From assembly GCF_914767665.1 (NCBI RefSeq), contig NC_059504.1:14882501-14946500 (forward strand): DNA of 64,000 bases, given 5' to 3'. Of this stretch, positions 31,373 to 44,171 are shown one piece after another. The notes beneath the pieces are model-generated. The model was not told where the DNA came from, did not search any database, and worked only from the letters and a program-made list of their open reading frames with translations. This DNA comes from Harmonia axyridis. Its lineage: Eukaryota > Arthropoda > Insecta > Coleoptera > Coccinellidae. Numbering within the stretch: position 1 is the first letter of the stretch; every line of letters starts with the position of its first letter. Made by a program: the position numbers and the translations under genes.

Positions 31373-32808
31373 ACTTTTATAATATAATGATATTTTTTTC
31401 CTGACCTTAAATATGTACACTTTGTTATTATCGATTTGTTTGAAAATATATTGTTTTTGTTAATTTGCATTTATTTTTATTCAAATATACCTACATATTG
31501 TTCAGGCATTCAACGAGGTTTGACATGAAGGTCACCATGACTAAAAAAGTTTCACAGATTATCCTGAAAATTTTCAAATTCGAAGAAATACTATTTTTGC
31601 TCTACATATGAAGGGCCAAATGTTTTCATGGGGAGAAATATTCAAACTACTCTGTAACAGTTTATGTTTTTTATTGGAAATTATAATCTGGAACTACTAC
31701 GTTACAAATTATCGAAACAAAAAAAAAAAGAACTCCCAGCAGAAAGGGCATAACCATTAAAATCTTCAAAAATAATGGTAAGTGAAATATCTTCTAATGA
31801 AGATTGAAACGTTCTCATCTGATTCATGATATTCAATCTGAAATCAAGCTTACTACATATTTTTTAAATTCCTAATATCTTCTCCACCAAACTTACATTC
31901 AAAATTGTTCCTTAACTTAACGCTTAGTAATATGAAATTCATATATTATTTGTAGAAAAATTCATCCTGAGAGTATTCAGGGGACAAAAATTATGTTCCT
32001 TCTAATATTTCATTTCAAATCCTTCTATATGAAACTACAGCCACATAAAAAATGATAGTAAATTTCATCAGTAATTTTTAAATCTTAACATTAAAAATTT
32101 TCTCCATGAAATTGAACAAGTCAACCTCATTCGGGTTTTTTCAGTCTATAGTCCAGCAAAAATATATTTGATGAAATTTACTAAACATTTTCAGTTGACA
32201 TTAACAAAAACACTTATAAATAAAAAAAAAGGGAAATATGTAAGAGGACTATTGAAAATCATCAGTAACTCTAAATGAACTAGAATCGAATACACTTCAA
32301 TGGCAGACCGTCTTATCTACATATATTTCAAGTCAGGGTTCTATTTTGTTTAAATAATATTAAAAGTCAAATGGAATATCAAAATTCTAGAGAATAATAT
32401 AAGGTAGTATCAGCACTTACTTCCCAGAGCCTTTGATATAAATGATGAAAATAATCATAATAAAATAGGCTTAATTGAAAAAGTAAGTTGTTAGGGCATA
32501 TTAAAACATATGTACATAAATTGAAAAATGACAACATTTATAGTTTTGTGTATCGATTCTGACAAAAACAATATGATATCATAAAAATATATGATGTGAC
32601 AGTTAGATTATATATAATATTAATCATATATTATGTACTATATATATATACAAATCGAGTAGTGCGTAAGAGCAAATATGATTATGATCTAAGGCATCTC
32701 ACACTGATGTACGACTTCTTATATAACTGTAATAAACGGTCCTTAAATAGTTATCAATAGCTAGATGATAATTATGAACAAAACATTCGCTGCGGCGACA
32801 TGTCAGTT
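31373..32808. other. Convergent intergenic region, POP1 to akirin
   Basis: AT-rich; should contain the POP1 3' UTR and the long 3' UTR of akirin. No conserved coding segment or clear repeat was recognised. Confidence 0.45.
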
Positions 32809-35800
32809 TTACGATAAATCTGAAAAGGAAAAAAAAGCAATTATATACAATTATCATTCAATAATAGTGCTTGTTTGTGAATACTCAGAAAAATTTGAGG
32901 AACAATTCATGGACCACATTATTGAGTTGAATTATTCGTCGTATGGAGACAATTGAATAATGTCGTCCATGAATTCTCCTTAAATTTTACTCAGTATTTA
33001 CGAATGAGCACTGATCATGATGAAATCAATTTAAGAATAACTAAACAGTGCTGAAGCGTGATTAACTGCCATAACCTACAAAACACAAATGACATAAGAA
33101 ATGTCAAAAAATAATATAGATTTGACATTTTAACCATTTAAAATTTTTTCACTCCTATTAGAAAATTCTTTATCAACAACAGAGTGTTTGTTATTGATTC
33201 ATGATAAATTTATTTCTAATATTGTGAAGATTACTTTCATTCATTATATTCTTACTACAGCAATCTGTGATTATAATTCAATATTTTTTTAAATGCTTGA
33301 TTCTATAAGAAAAATGATCTAATGATAACATAACTAAAATATTTGGTTACATAAAACTTAACTCAAAGGGAGAAAAATGCAAATAACACATGTGTTTACT
33401 CAAATAGACGTTATTATAATTTTCAATACAGTATCTGGCATAAAAGTATACTTACAACTTGGGGCAGAGTCATAACTCCTGTGAATCTGATCATAAGTGA
33501 ACCTAACAAAGGCATCATATTGTTCTGCAAGCTTGCCAGCTAGGATATTATCATATTCCTGTCTGATTTCGGATTCTCTTTCTCGAAGCATGTGCTCACA
33601 AATCATACCAACCTGTAGAAAAGCCAAATCGTTATTTGAAATATTACAAGCATTTTAAGAAATGCTTCCTCACCTGCTTGAATGTGAATAGAGGTAAATC
33701 AGAGCGAGAGGGTGATTCTCCACCTGAACTGCAATCCAAATTTTCCATATTTCCGTATTTCATTTCCCTGCGTCTTTGGATCTTTCTGAGTTCAGCCTTG
33801 ATACTTTCAGCCATATATTCTGAGGAAAAAAAAAGGTATGTTTGAGGAGAAAAACAATTTAGATTATTATTGCTTCAATAATAGGAGAGGCCAAAAATAA
33901 TTGGCTATAGGCTATTCACTTTAAGTATGAAATGTTTTCCAGCATCGTTGCCAGACTATGATTTTTTCAAGTCTTGCGATAAAATCAACAATTGGTTGTG
34001 AAAATATTGTCACTATTTGAATTTCTTTAAATTTTGGGCTTGATTGAAAAAAAAACGTGGAATTTTCATGGTATTGCACACAGTTATATTATTCAAGTTA
34101 CCAAACCATTAATCCAATATTGAAAGAATGAAATGAATTTTTTGAATTATAAACAGAATAACACATTGGCAATTGATGGCAGTAGAGAGATTAAATATCC
34201 ACTGACAAGAAGTTTTTGGTTGGTACCAAAATCTCATTAGGTCAATTCATACTCAAAGTGAATAACCTAAAACAAAGGCTATTTCTAAGCTCTCCGAGAG
34301 CTCTGGGGAGATCATACAAGTTATTTCCGAAAAAAAAATTTCATATAACACATGGTCGAAATGTTGATAGTTATTTTTCAATTTGAAATTTCTTGATTTC
34401 AAGTTTTTTCATAAAATGAATTATATTTCAGTTATCCTTATAGCCACATCAAATTTGACCACATATCTGGAAATGGCATTGAATTTACTACAATGAGATT
34501 ACTATCCAATATAAAGAGCTCCAATTTAGCAAATTTAGGATTGGAATATTTCAAGTTTTCGTAGTTATCTTGTTGGACATGATATTATAGCAGAGGACCA
34601 GCAACTAGCACAAAAATTGATGTGCAAAAGCACACTAAATGAGGTAGTTTTTGCTGAAGAGAAAACTTGTCTATAATTAATAAATATTCATAGATAAAGC
34701 CTTTGGAAAAATACTTTTTCAAATATTTCGCTATATCTCGGTTTCTGTTCGAAATGTTAAAAAAATTTTAAAACTTTTTTCCAGTCATTTTTTTCGTTTA
34801 TATAATACTACTAATCAATCATAGAAATCAATTACCATTTTAGAGATATAGAGCAAAGTTTGTGTTTCTTAAATGGGACACCCTTTTTTTCAAAGCATTA
34901 TTTTGTCCGCTGATTAGTCGAAGAGCATCTCGTTATCGGTTTTTCAAAAATGTTATCCGTTTCGAAAATATTAAGTTTTTGAATTCATTGTTTTGATGGG
35001 ACACCTTGTATATAAACAATTATTATTTATTTCAAGATTCAATTCATTTTGTGTTTGTGGGTCACCCTACATAAGACTTGACAAAAATTATATAATGGAA
35101 ACAAAATTAATTATCAAAATAAATGAAAAATATTTATATATGGGGTGTCCCATAAAAAATTAAGTGGAAAAACTCAAATCTTAGAAACGGATGACATTTT
35201 TGAAAAACCGATAACGGAATACTTTTCGACAAATCTGGGCCTGAAAAACTGCGTTGAAAAATATAGGATGTCCCATTTAAGAAACCCCAACTTTGCTCTA
35301 TATCTCTAAAACGGTAATTTATTTCTAAGATCTGTTATGAGTATCATATAAACCATAAAAATTACTGAAAAAAACGTTTAAGAATTTTTCGAACAGAAAC
35401 CAATATATGGCAAAATATTTGAAAGTCATTTTTCATAAACGCCTTATAGCTCTAGAACGAATCGAGATATCTATGATCTGTTGTCTTGATATTGATGATG
35501 GACTATATGTTAGATAGTTATTTGGGCTGTTTCCATCATCTGTGCGGTTGGATGTTTCCGACGTTTCGGCAAGCATTCGCCTGCCGTCCTCAGGGTGGTG
35601 GTCCTGAGAAGGACCGATTGGCCAAACTTGGTCTGTCTGGACTTGTACGCTGACAGACCAAGTTTGGCAAACGGTTCTTCTCAGAACCACCCAATCGGTC
35701 CTTCTCAGGACCACCACCCTGAGGACGGCAGGCGAATGCTTGCCGAAACGTCGGAAACATCCAACCGCACAGATGATGGAAACAGCCCAAATAACTATCT

Positions 35801-38800
35801 AACATCTATGATCTGGTTTCTGATATATCATTATTTCGAAAAAAGAGCTCGTCATTGAAGATTTTTCTCCAAGTCTTATTGTTTTCGAGAAACTTTGAGT
35901 GAGTATCGAATTTGGAACATCCTGTACACAAAATCGGCAAAATTCAAGGATAGGTCTTAAATGTTTCAACAGTTAGAATTGGGCAAGTAAGATTTTGTGT
36001 TTATTCATTTGTTAAAAAAATCTAGTTCCAAACCTATCCTGAAAATATAATATTCCAAGTTTTTTGAGAATTATACCTTTTTTAGACTGGCCGGACGGAC
36101 AGAATTAAAATTGACTCACGGATTAGTGCTCAGTGAGTCGAACTTCTAAGTTTCCTGACAGAAAACAAGAGGCAGACCATGCGAGTTTATTTCATTCAAT
36201 TAAGGAGTTGAGAAAAACATTTCAGCTGAATTTTTTAGAGTGAACTTTTTGGGATGGGTAGAATCCAAAACTCGAACAAAAAATCAGCCCATTTATCTTA
36301 AATTTTTTCTCGTAAACTACAGGGTGTTCCTGAATCGGATATACAAACGAACAAGACAGATTCCACGGATCATTAAAAAAAGTCCTACAAAAATGGACCC
36401 GCAATAGTTTTGTTTTCGAGATACAGAGTGTTTCTTTTAATCTTACCTTTTTGTGATAATTATACCAGTTATATCCAATCTCTATTAATCTTCGCTACTT
36501 AATGGGTAAATAAGTAACAAGACTCATTAATTATAATAATTAATTAATTTATTCATTACAGCTTCAAAGTGTTCCACTGTTCCAAAAAAGAAAAATATAT
36601 ATCACCCTGCAGATTTGCATTCAAAATTAGCTCATCACTTGACGAAAACTAAATTGGAATATCTATGCTCGAATTTAAATTAAAAAAAAAAAACTAGAAA
36701 ATTTTCAACTTCTTTCCTACACAACTTTTTTTTGAACCACTAGTAGTTAGGAAAAATTTAAAAAGAATAGTTATTTATAATACAAGTGCAGAAGGCATTG
36801 ATATTCTTCCACGAGTTCAAAATTCAAAAACGAGCCACGAAGTGGCGAGTTTTGGAATGAACGAGTGGTAGAATGAGCCTTCTGTACGAGTATTATACAT
36901 TATATTCTCTAATTCATTGCATTTTCATTGAAATTAATGAAATATTTCCATAAATACATTTTAGTGATTTTTGCATTGAAAAATGTTGGTTGGCAGAACT
37001 AATTTCTTTAAGGCAAATTGATGAATTGACAGATAAAGCCGTGGCGGAAAGTTCGGAGTACCAACATAGAATAATAAAATATAACCATGAAAACTGTGCG
37101 TTTCTGATATATTCTCGCACGATTTTGTTCCACAAGATGTGGAAGAATGAACGGAATAACCACAGAATTAGAGAAATATTGTTCCAGTACTACACTTTTT
37201 GGTTTTTTGCAGTTTGGTCGTATCTGTTACTGATTTCGAGAAAAAAAATTCAGACAATAATAATTAGGAAAATCCAAATTGTTATTAAGATCCAGTTAGT
37301 GAGCTGTGTTGAATGAATTGAATAAGTTTTGGTACTTATTTACCCAATATGTAGCGAAGATGAATAATGATTTGATAAATTGGTATAACCATTACAAAAA
37401 AAAGAGGAAAAAAAAACAAGAAAAACTTTGTATATCGAAAACAAAGCGTTTGCGAGCCCATCATTTATAAGACCATCTTTCTCAAAATCATCCAAGTTCT
37501 CCTTCGTACCTGGAATTTATCAATTCCGTATTATACCTAGTGCTACTTACAGTGACTATATTACCACAGTAGCGACAACTGGCCATAAAACTGTCAAAAG
37601 TCCGCCATGTTTCGTCAAGACGTTTTTGGCGGTATTTTTTTAATTGTATATCGGTAACTTACGGCAATATTTCATATTATGGGTCTCAATTTCTTTAGAA
37701 AGTAACATTGTTTCATGAATTCGATCCAAGGTACGACATTGCAAATGAACTGAATCGTGCTATCTATTTTTCCAAAGATACAGATCGAATATATTGGTTA
37801 TCTTTAACTTCTAACTTAAATTATTATCAAGAAAAAACTCAAGAACTAGGTACATACAAATGTAAAAATTATTATTTTCCAATAATAAATTCACCTTGAA
37901 TGATAAGCCATGGCCTTAATGGTCATACAATTTCGAAGTTATTACTTTATTGAGTAATGCCTTTATATTTTGACAATGATACTCTGTATCATTTAAGAAT
38001 TGTATAACTTTATTGAGTTATCTCTACTATTTTTATATTCTGACAATGATTTATACCATTTCGAAGTTGTATTTTTTATCGAATCCTGCGACGTGTGCAA
38101 TACAATGAATTTTTGTAAAGGAGCATCAATAAATTATCTATCTATCTATCTATCATAACTCTCTATAGTCTTTTTCGACCTTTTTCTTAATCTGTAGACA
38201 ACAAAACGTCTTATTATTTTGAATTCGATCTTCGATCCAATGTATCACGTCTGAAATGAACTGAATCGTGCTATCTATTTTTCCGAAGATACAGATAAAA
38301 AATATTAGATATCTTCAAGTTCTAACTGAAATTATTATCGAGAAAAAACTCAACAACTACATGCACAAGTAAAGATTATTATTTTCCAATAATAAATTCA
38401 CCTGGAATGACCAGCCATGGGCTTACTGGCCATAACTCATGTTTTTCGACTTTATTCTTAATCTGTAGACAACAAAACGTCTTATTATAATCGATAATCG
38501 AAGCTGGTAATTTCCACAAACTTGACAACTCAACTGCTGAACACGTTTCGATAAATAAACATAAAAAAACTAAATCTGCAATCTGCGCAACTCCGACGAA
38601 ACATGGCGGCCAACCAATAGAAAATGAGACACGAGTTGTCGCCACTGTGGTAATAAAGTCACTGTAGTGCTACTTGAACAATCTCCGAACGGATATTTGA
38701 AATTTGATTCCTTATTAAGCCCTTAAAAATTAATGGATCGGGTTCTAGAGCTTGAAGGTTTAACAATGTTGAGAAATGTATGCAAATTAATAGCTTCCAT

Positions 38801-39946
38801 TTTTTCTAAGTTTTCATTTGAATTTTACATCCAGCCCATCAGAAATGTCAACAAGATAAAATTTCAATGGAGCCAAAAAAAATTATATTCATTAGAATCC
38901 TTCACTTAGATAATCTTTAACGTAGAATCACGCAATTTATATGGAAATTGAATTTATACCATACCGCCTAGTAATTCAAATTTATGGAATAACTACGTAT
39001 AATATTACTAAAATTCTATAATTCCTAACCCAATTCTAAGATATTGCTGAACAAACGTTACAATCGATAATATGTAATTATAATATTCCTAATTCGAAAA
39101 TGGTAATAACAAGAAGTTAAACGATTCTTATTAGACTGTAATTCTAAAACTTTTTCAAGATGAGATGAAAAAAATCGAAAGGAGGTTTCTTGTTCCATAA
39201 GTTATGTAATTTCTGTTCAGAATTCTGGAAAAAAAACCAGCATCGATGGAATAGTTACGATACGCACATGTGATAACAAAAGCTAACGGAAACCAAATGA
39301 TTCTGGAATTCAGATATGAACCAACCAAAGTGAGATCAACAGAATATCATAAAATAGGTTATAGATTCATGTATTAATATGATGTAACTGTAGTAGTTAT
39401 AATTCGAATCCTATCAACGGTTAAATTTCAATTTCAAACTTATATCGTCATTTGAAATATTTGAGTAATTTACATATTGAAAGTTAATAATTTGTGGAAA
39501 GAAAATTACACCTTAACTCCCATACTTGGGAATATTTGATAAATTGTATTAATCAACATAACTTCTCCAACTAATAATGATTTGCAATCCTGGAAAAGTT
39601 TATAAACAAATAATTGTTAAATCAGCTGATGTCAAATCAAATGTCAATCATTTGTCCAATTTCTGTTGGGGTCTCGTTAGGATTTTGAGGAGTATTTTAA
39701 TAATGAATTTAGATGAATCTATAATTGGAATTCACATAAATTTATGATATTACCTGGCGTAAGTTTCCTACCCATGACATCGGGAAAGACGGAAACCTGC
39801 TTCGGCGTTGAAGCGACTGCAGAATTTGAACTACATGGGGTATTCGTATGTGTAGGACTAGTACAAAATTGAGCACATCTCCTTCGTTTAGCAGAGACAG
39901 GCTCCCAGTCCAAATCCAAAGATCTCTTCAAAGTTGCACACGCCAT
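32809..39946 (-). CDS. akirin: Akirin
   Basis: Exons 39946-39754, 33819-33674, 33612-33456 and 32819-32809 (phases 1, 0, 1): 507 nt, 168 aa. The N-terminus MACATLKRSLDLDWEP and the nuclear signal AKRRRC are family marks. The middle has MAESIKAELRKIQRRREM, and the C-terminal helix reads ICEHMLRERESEIRQEYD then LAEQYDAFVRFTYDQIHR. The end is SAPSYLS, the usual akirin terminus. Akirins are nuclear cofactors linking Relish/NF-kB and Twist to SWI/SNF chromatin remodelling. The last coding exon is 11 nt and was found by phase and a strong pyrimidine tract. Without it the frame runs on to 33400 and adds an unrelated tail. Intron 1 is 5.9 kb and full of repeats. Confidence 0.92.
34690..35460. repeat. 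Long inverted repeat pair in akirin intron 1
   Basis: About 34690-34995 and 35140-35460 are diverged inverted copies. Shared landmarks are CGGTTTCTGTTCGAA, AGAGATATAGAGCAAAG, AAATGGGACA and TTATCGGTTTTTCAAAAATG, seen as complements on the right side in mirrored order. The inner ends read GATGGGACACCTTGTATA and TATGGGGTGTCCCAT. It is an old foldback element or two opposed MITEs. Confidence 0.65.
35481..35803. mobile_element. Hairpin element, probably a Penelope-like remnant
   Basis: 323 bp flanked by the 12-bp direct repeat ATCTATGATCTG (35469-35480 and 35804-35815), a clean target duplication. Inside, about 120-base arms are inverted copies (GTTAGATAGTTATTTGGGC at left, its complement at right). 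Each arm includes GACGTTTCGGCAAGC or its complement, a sequence style seen at Penelope-like element ends. No reverse transcriptase is present. Confidence 0.7.
35719..35750 (+). ncRNA. Hammerhead-ribozyme-like core in the hairpin element
   Basis: CTGAGGA (35719-35725) fits the CUGANGA box. It is followed by a GGCA...TGCC stem (35727-35744) closed by a 9- to 10-base loop, and then GAAAC (35745-35749). Because the element is palindromic, the same core occurs on the minus strand at about 35561-35592. Hammerhead motifs are known in Penelope-like elements. Stem I/III pairing and the cleavage triplet were not established, so activity is unproven. Confidence 0.35.
36319..37530. repeat. ACAGGGTGTTCC repeat with inverted arms
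   Basis: The left arm from 36319 (ACAGGGTGTTCCTGAAT) and the right arm at about 37429-37530 (containing CGAAAACAAAGCGTTTGC and CTTCGTACCTGGAAT) are complementary in order. A hairpin-type repeat (36770-37170) sits inside. The right terminal CCCTGT is not visible, so the end was lost or interrupted. Confidence 0.55.
36770..37170 (+). repeat. Interspersed hairpin repeat, copy 1
   Basis: About 400 bp starting AATAGTTATTTATAATAC. The first 130 bases form a hairpin (GTGCAGAAGGC...TTCCACGAGTTC against GAACGAGTGGTAGAATGAGCC), with an inner GCCACGAAGTGGC. The remainder contains GCATTGAAAAATGTTGGTTGGCA and GTTCGGAGTACCAACATA. Other copies are at 44575, 48361 and 58405 (inverted). Confidence 0.75.
37549..38665. 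mobile_element. Non-autonomous DNA transposon with 10-bp target duplication (MULE-like?)
   Basis: 1117 bp flanked by identical AGTGCTACTT at 37539-37548 and 38666-38675. The ends ACAGTGACT...AGTCACTGT continue as inverted repeats for about 80 bases (TTACCACAGT, GCGACAACT, CCGCCATGTTTCGTC). Inside are two direct copies of a segment with GAACTGAATCGTGCTATCTA (about 37708 and 38221) and a TATC microsatellite (38135-38154). No transposase. A 9-11 bp duplication fits Mutator-like elements. Confidence 0.75.
38135..38154 (+). repeat. (TATC)5 microsatellite
   Basis: Five TATC/TCTA units in tandem within the MULE-like element, at the end of the first internal direct repeat. Confidence 0.9.
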
Positions 39947-41544
39947 TGCTCGAAATTACCGTTGACTGATCAAAACAAACAACGAAATTTAGAAATATCA
40001 CTTGTTCGTCAGACTACTAGAAAAATATATATCACGAAACATATATTTGATTGCCCTTTAATTCGTTCACACTTACAGAACGACCGAGTATTTTAACAAC
40101 CAGGATATTTTAAGATAAAATGCTCTTAATCGTAACAAGATGGCGAACGTGAGTCAAAGAAGTGACATTTTGTTTTGGAATGTTCGTTTTCGTGAACAAG
40201 AACACTAAAGCGCATGCCGATTTGGACTAACACAGTTGTCGCGGTTTTTCAGATTTCCCTATTCGTTCTGATATTAATTATATGAAGTCAATTTTTTATA
40301 ACAAAATTCCTATGAAATTGCGAATAAGTCTCAGCACATTTCTATTATTTCATTTCAAAATGTTCGCCTTTAGGAACGTTACAGTTTATATATATTTATA
40401 CATCAAATCTTGTCATCTTTTCTTGGAATCAAGAGGAAAAATGGGCCATTACAATATGAAAAAGACGTTATAAATGTGTCTGAATATTATTCTGAAATTT
40501 CCTGACTTGTATTATTTTCCAAACTATATTTAGATATTTTAAATTTAATTCTTTCGGTATATTTGGCAACGTCTAACCTACTTGAGTAATGACAGTTTCG
40601 GCTGTTGCCATATTAGTATTTTGTCACGGTTTCCAAGAATTATGTATTCGAAAATGAATAATCAAATTTTCATTTCATGAGTTTATTGTTTTTATTTCAA
40701 CTATTTGTAATTAATGTAATTTCTTCTTTTGATGAAAAAACGTGCTAGTTAATATAAAATTGAATTTCAAAATTTCTGTCATGAAGCCAATATGATTGCT
40801 AATAAACTAATAGTGAATGGAATTCTCAAACTCAAATCTGAAATTTAAGGATTTTTGGATAGAATTTAACAAACCAAGAACGATACATTTTCAGCTTTAT
40901 TTCCTTCAACAAATGTTTTCCAGAATAAAAAAAATTAAATTTTTTCCTTTTAAAGGATTTAATATTATTTTGATCTATAAATTTTTTAAAACTTTAATGG
41001 AATTATATTTCGAAGATAATTGCAGAAATTATAGGTGATCCTTTGTGATAAAAATATCAATAATTCTGGCAACATTGTATTTCACAGCAATATAAGGACG
41101 ACTGTTCTGGAAGATTTCATTAATGAAAACGAAATTTTAACCATAGTATTCGTCTGTTAAAAATTTCAAGCTCCAAAATAAGTCCGAATGCCCTGTAATC
41201 AAATATTCAGAATATTCTTCAAAACGACAGAGTTTAATGTTGGAAGCGTCACGAAATGTACAGGGCCGGTTTTAGTTCAGTCAGCATAAGCATATTTATT
41301 TTCAAAATAGGTTTTGAATAATTGAATTGAGCGTGCGCCTATAATAGCTTTATAAAAGTAAATTAAAACGAATCTCTATCAACTATTGAAGAGTTATTGG
41401 CGCACAAATAAACATTATGCATATATTCTTCACCTTTTTAAGTGTAAAAATAAATCAGAGATAGGATATATTGTGGCATGCTATCAAAGATATTTAATCA
41501 AGTCAAAACATGTTGAAGTAACACAACAGAAAGAAAATGGATGT
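39947..41544. other. Intergenic, akirin promoter side
   Basis: The akirin promoter should be within the first few hundred bases. The remainder is AT-rich without recognisable genes. Open frames at 40282 and 40817 are lysine/phenylalanine-rich chance frames. Confidence 0.45.
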
Positions 41545-41919
41545 TCAATGAACTTCGACCACTTTATGCCTACATCTTTTTTTTTCAATGCAGCTGATAT
41601 CTAAATGAAATCCAAATATTCTTGCCATATCATCGTGAATTTCTAACTGTTCTGCAAATTCTTTAATCGCCATATCGAAAGACTTAGGATTTTCAAAATG
41701 TAATATATTGCGACATTTTCTAACTCTTCTTGAAGATTTTTTCCGATTTTCTTGTTTACGTGAATTTATCTGTTGGTCTATTGGTTCGCCCTCCAAATGT
41801 TCGTCCAATAAGGCCAACAATTCTTTTTCTGTTTTTTCACTCACTTTCAATTGAGTCTCAAACTTTTCTACATGATTATCGATATTGTTTTTAGGTTTAT
41901 GCCTGTGTTTTCTTCCCAT
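41545..41919 (-). CDS. Small basic protein of unknown function
   Basis: 124 aa from the ATG at 41919; the open frame extends upstream, but this ATG is followed by a much more protein-like composition. The sequence starts MGRKHRHKPKNN, has an acidic/leucine segment (TEKELLALLDEHLEGEPIDQ), a basic patch (RKKSSRRVRKCRN) and a helical C-terminal part (FDMAIKEFAEQLEIHDDMAR). The basic patches suggest nuclear or nucleic-acid binding. No family is recognised. It has no repeat hallmarks. It may be a real single-exon gene or a retrocopy. Confidence 0.45.
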   Translation of the reverse strand: MGRKHRHKPKNNIDNHVEKFETQLKVSEKTEKELLALLDEHLEGEPIDQQINSRKQENRKKSSRRVRKCRNILHFENPKSFDMAIKEFAEQLEIHDDMARIFGFHLDISCIEKKRCRHKVVEVH

Positions 41920-44171
41920 AGTGAATTTTTCAATCAAATAGAACACGTACGATATACAATCGTGAACAGATTTTAAAGCATGGTGCACGTGAAAATTTAA
42001 GACAATTATAATTATCTGACACTCGGATTTTGACAATTTTCTGAAAGGGTGTGGATGTGACACAAAATTGTTTTGAATATAAACGCAACTGCCCATTCTG
42101 CATAACTTTGGTTTTGTGTCTGTCTGTGTGTCAGCCAATCCTTGAACTACCTGAACTCAATTTTTATCGGATTTTAATGAAATTTGGTAAGGATATTCTG
42201 CTTGAATTGTAAATTCCATGTAATTTTTTTTATTTTCAGATATAGGATTTACGCGTTGAGCGTGCTCAAACCCGTTTCTCTTTTGACTGGTCCAATTCTG
42301 ATGAAATTTAATATGGATTTGGCTGTTATGTTATATTGATATGAAAACTGAATAGAATTATTCAATTTTTTTAATTTCCTTTCAGAATTACACACATCGC
42401 CAAAATTCTTATTAGACCCCCTTATGTTTGTTGAAATGAAACACTATTAATGTAAGTCATGTGGTGTATTACGAAGTACATTTAATTAGTTTATGTAACC
42501 AATGCAATGGCTGAATTTAAACTTAACTGAGATAACAGAGAAAACCACTTAAGAGCAAAATCAAAAATGCATTAATATTCAGTGTGTCCTCTCCTCTTCT
42601 ATAGTAAATTGTTAACCAGCCTGTGCATGGAAATAAGGGAGTTATTTCTTGCACTATTGAACACCGACAATCTATTGCCATGCATAATCGTATAGAAAAA
42701 CTCTAATCACTTAAACACGCTAAATCGATATGCACCACTTTTAAAACTGGTATGTTAAATTAAAGGAAATTGTTTTTCTACGCATTTCAGTATCTCTAGC
42801 ACATGTGAAAGAAATAAAAATAAAATGTACAAAGAAACCATTCATGATTAATATTCGTTTTACAATTTACGATGGGGGGCCCAGGAATTTTGACGATATG
42901 TGTATATGAGAATTAATTATTTTATTTCCAATTACAAATTTTAGGCAACAAAAATCACTAACAACTCAGGTGAAATAGAATTTCAAATAATTGTTTTTTT
43001 TTATTTCTGACCGCAGTCCAATTTGGGAATGAATAACACATGAAAAAAAATCAAACCACAAGTTTGTTCATTCTTCAGTTTTTTTCATACTGAAAATTTT
43101 TATACATAAGCACAAATATTTCAATTAAAAATTTAGTATCTCACTCTGAAGTAAATAATATATATATTTTTTTTTCATTTAAAAATTTCTATTTCAGAAA
43201 TGAAACAGAATATCATCTCAAAATTTAACCTATTTTGAAATTATTTGTTAACTATGATTCTGGAAGAATAAATAATTATTAACCTCAATATACATAAATA
43301 GGTACCACTTTTTAAATAAATAGTTCAACATTCTGCCTCAAATAGTACATCATATTGCACCAACTTGATCCAGAAGCAACAAAATTGACTCTTTCACTTA
43401 AATACCTAATTAATATTCAACATAGTACGAAGATTCCGGGCTTTCTAGACTCTATTTACTTTTTCACCCGACATTTTGCCTACAACTGCGGTAAGCAACT
43501 TTTGAGATTGCAACTCGAAATTGGATTCCTCGGAATTGTTTGTTATTGTAAATATACTTCCTCCATGAGTTAGAGCTATCAAAATATTCAAGCATTCCAA
43601 TAAAGTTGAAAGAAGAGATTCGGCACCATTCTTTTTTAGAGCCTGGTTACCAGCAATAGATTGTCTTGAATTTAACTAGCCAGAAGTGGAGGAGATGAAC
43701 CTAATTCGGAGAAATCCAATGTCGATTTACATTCTTCTACTCAGAAACTTATGAAGATGCTTACAGTTGAAAAACTTATAAGACCATGGCTAGAAAGACC
43801 GTAATTTTCCAAATCCGAAGAACCATCCGGCTTTGAAAACCTACAGTATTATACTAAATAATATTGTCCAAACCGTTCCTTAAACCCAATTAGTTTTCAA
43901 TGAAGAAGACTGGCCACAAAAAATAAAAATTGCTGTTTTCATTTCGAATAGAACAATGACAATATCTATCTTAAATAACACTATTTTCTTCATCTGTCAT
44001 GAATGAATAGACGATCGATCTAATAAATTAATAAAAATTCGCAGTATAAAAATATGATGAATGTAGAAAAATCTGCCTCTGAATATTTCTTTTATTGAAC
44101 CTTGGACCACCTCACTGGCAGACAGATTTTCATCTTTATTTTCAACTAGAATCCTTTAAAAAGTTAGTATT
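41920..44171. other. Intergenic, unknown small gene to SEC63
   Basis: AT-rich, 2.25 kb. It includes the 3' UTR of SEC63 at the right side. I see no gene, no tRNA and no clean repeat ends; poly-T/poly-A runs are frequent. Confidence 0.45.

Noticed and set aside
33400..33455. Read-through extension of akirin exon 3
   Set aside because: A consensus donor and the 11-nt last exon restore the canonical SYLS end; the extension has no akirin-like sequence.
35433..35858. Overlapping open frames on both strands
   Set aside because: They arise from the hairpin element arms and mirror each other.
36990..37180. Conserved 60-codon open frame in the hairpin repeat (also at 58405-58594)
   Set aside because: The base differences I could compare between the two copies appear to change amino acids, and copies 2 and 3 are broken. 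Openness reflects youth of the copies, not selection.
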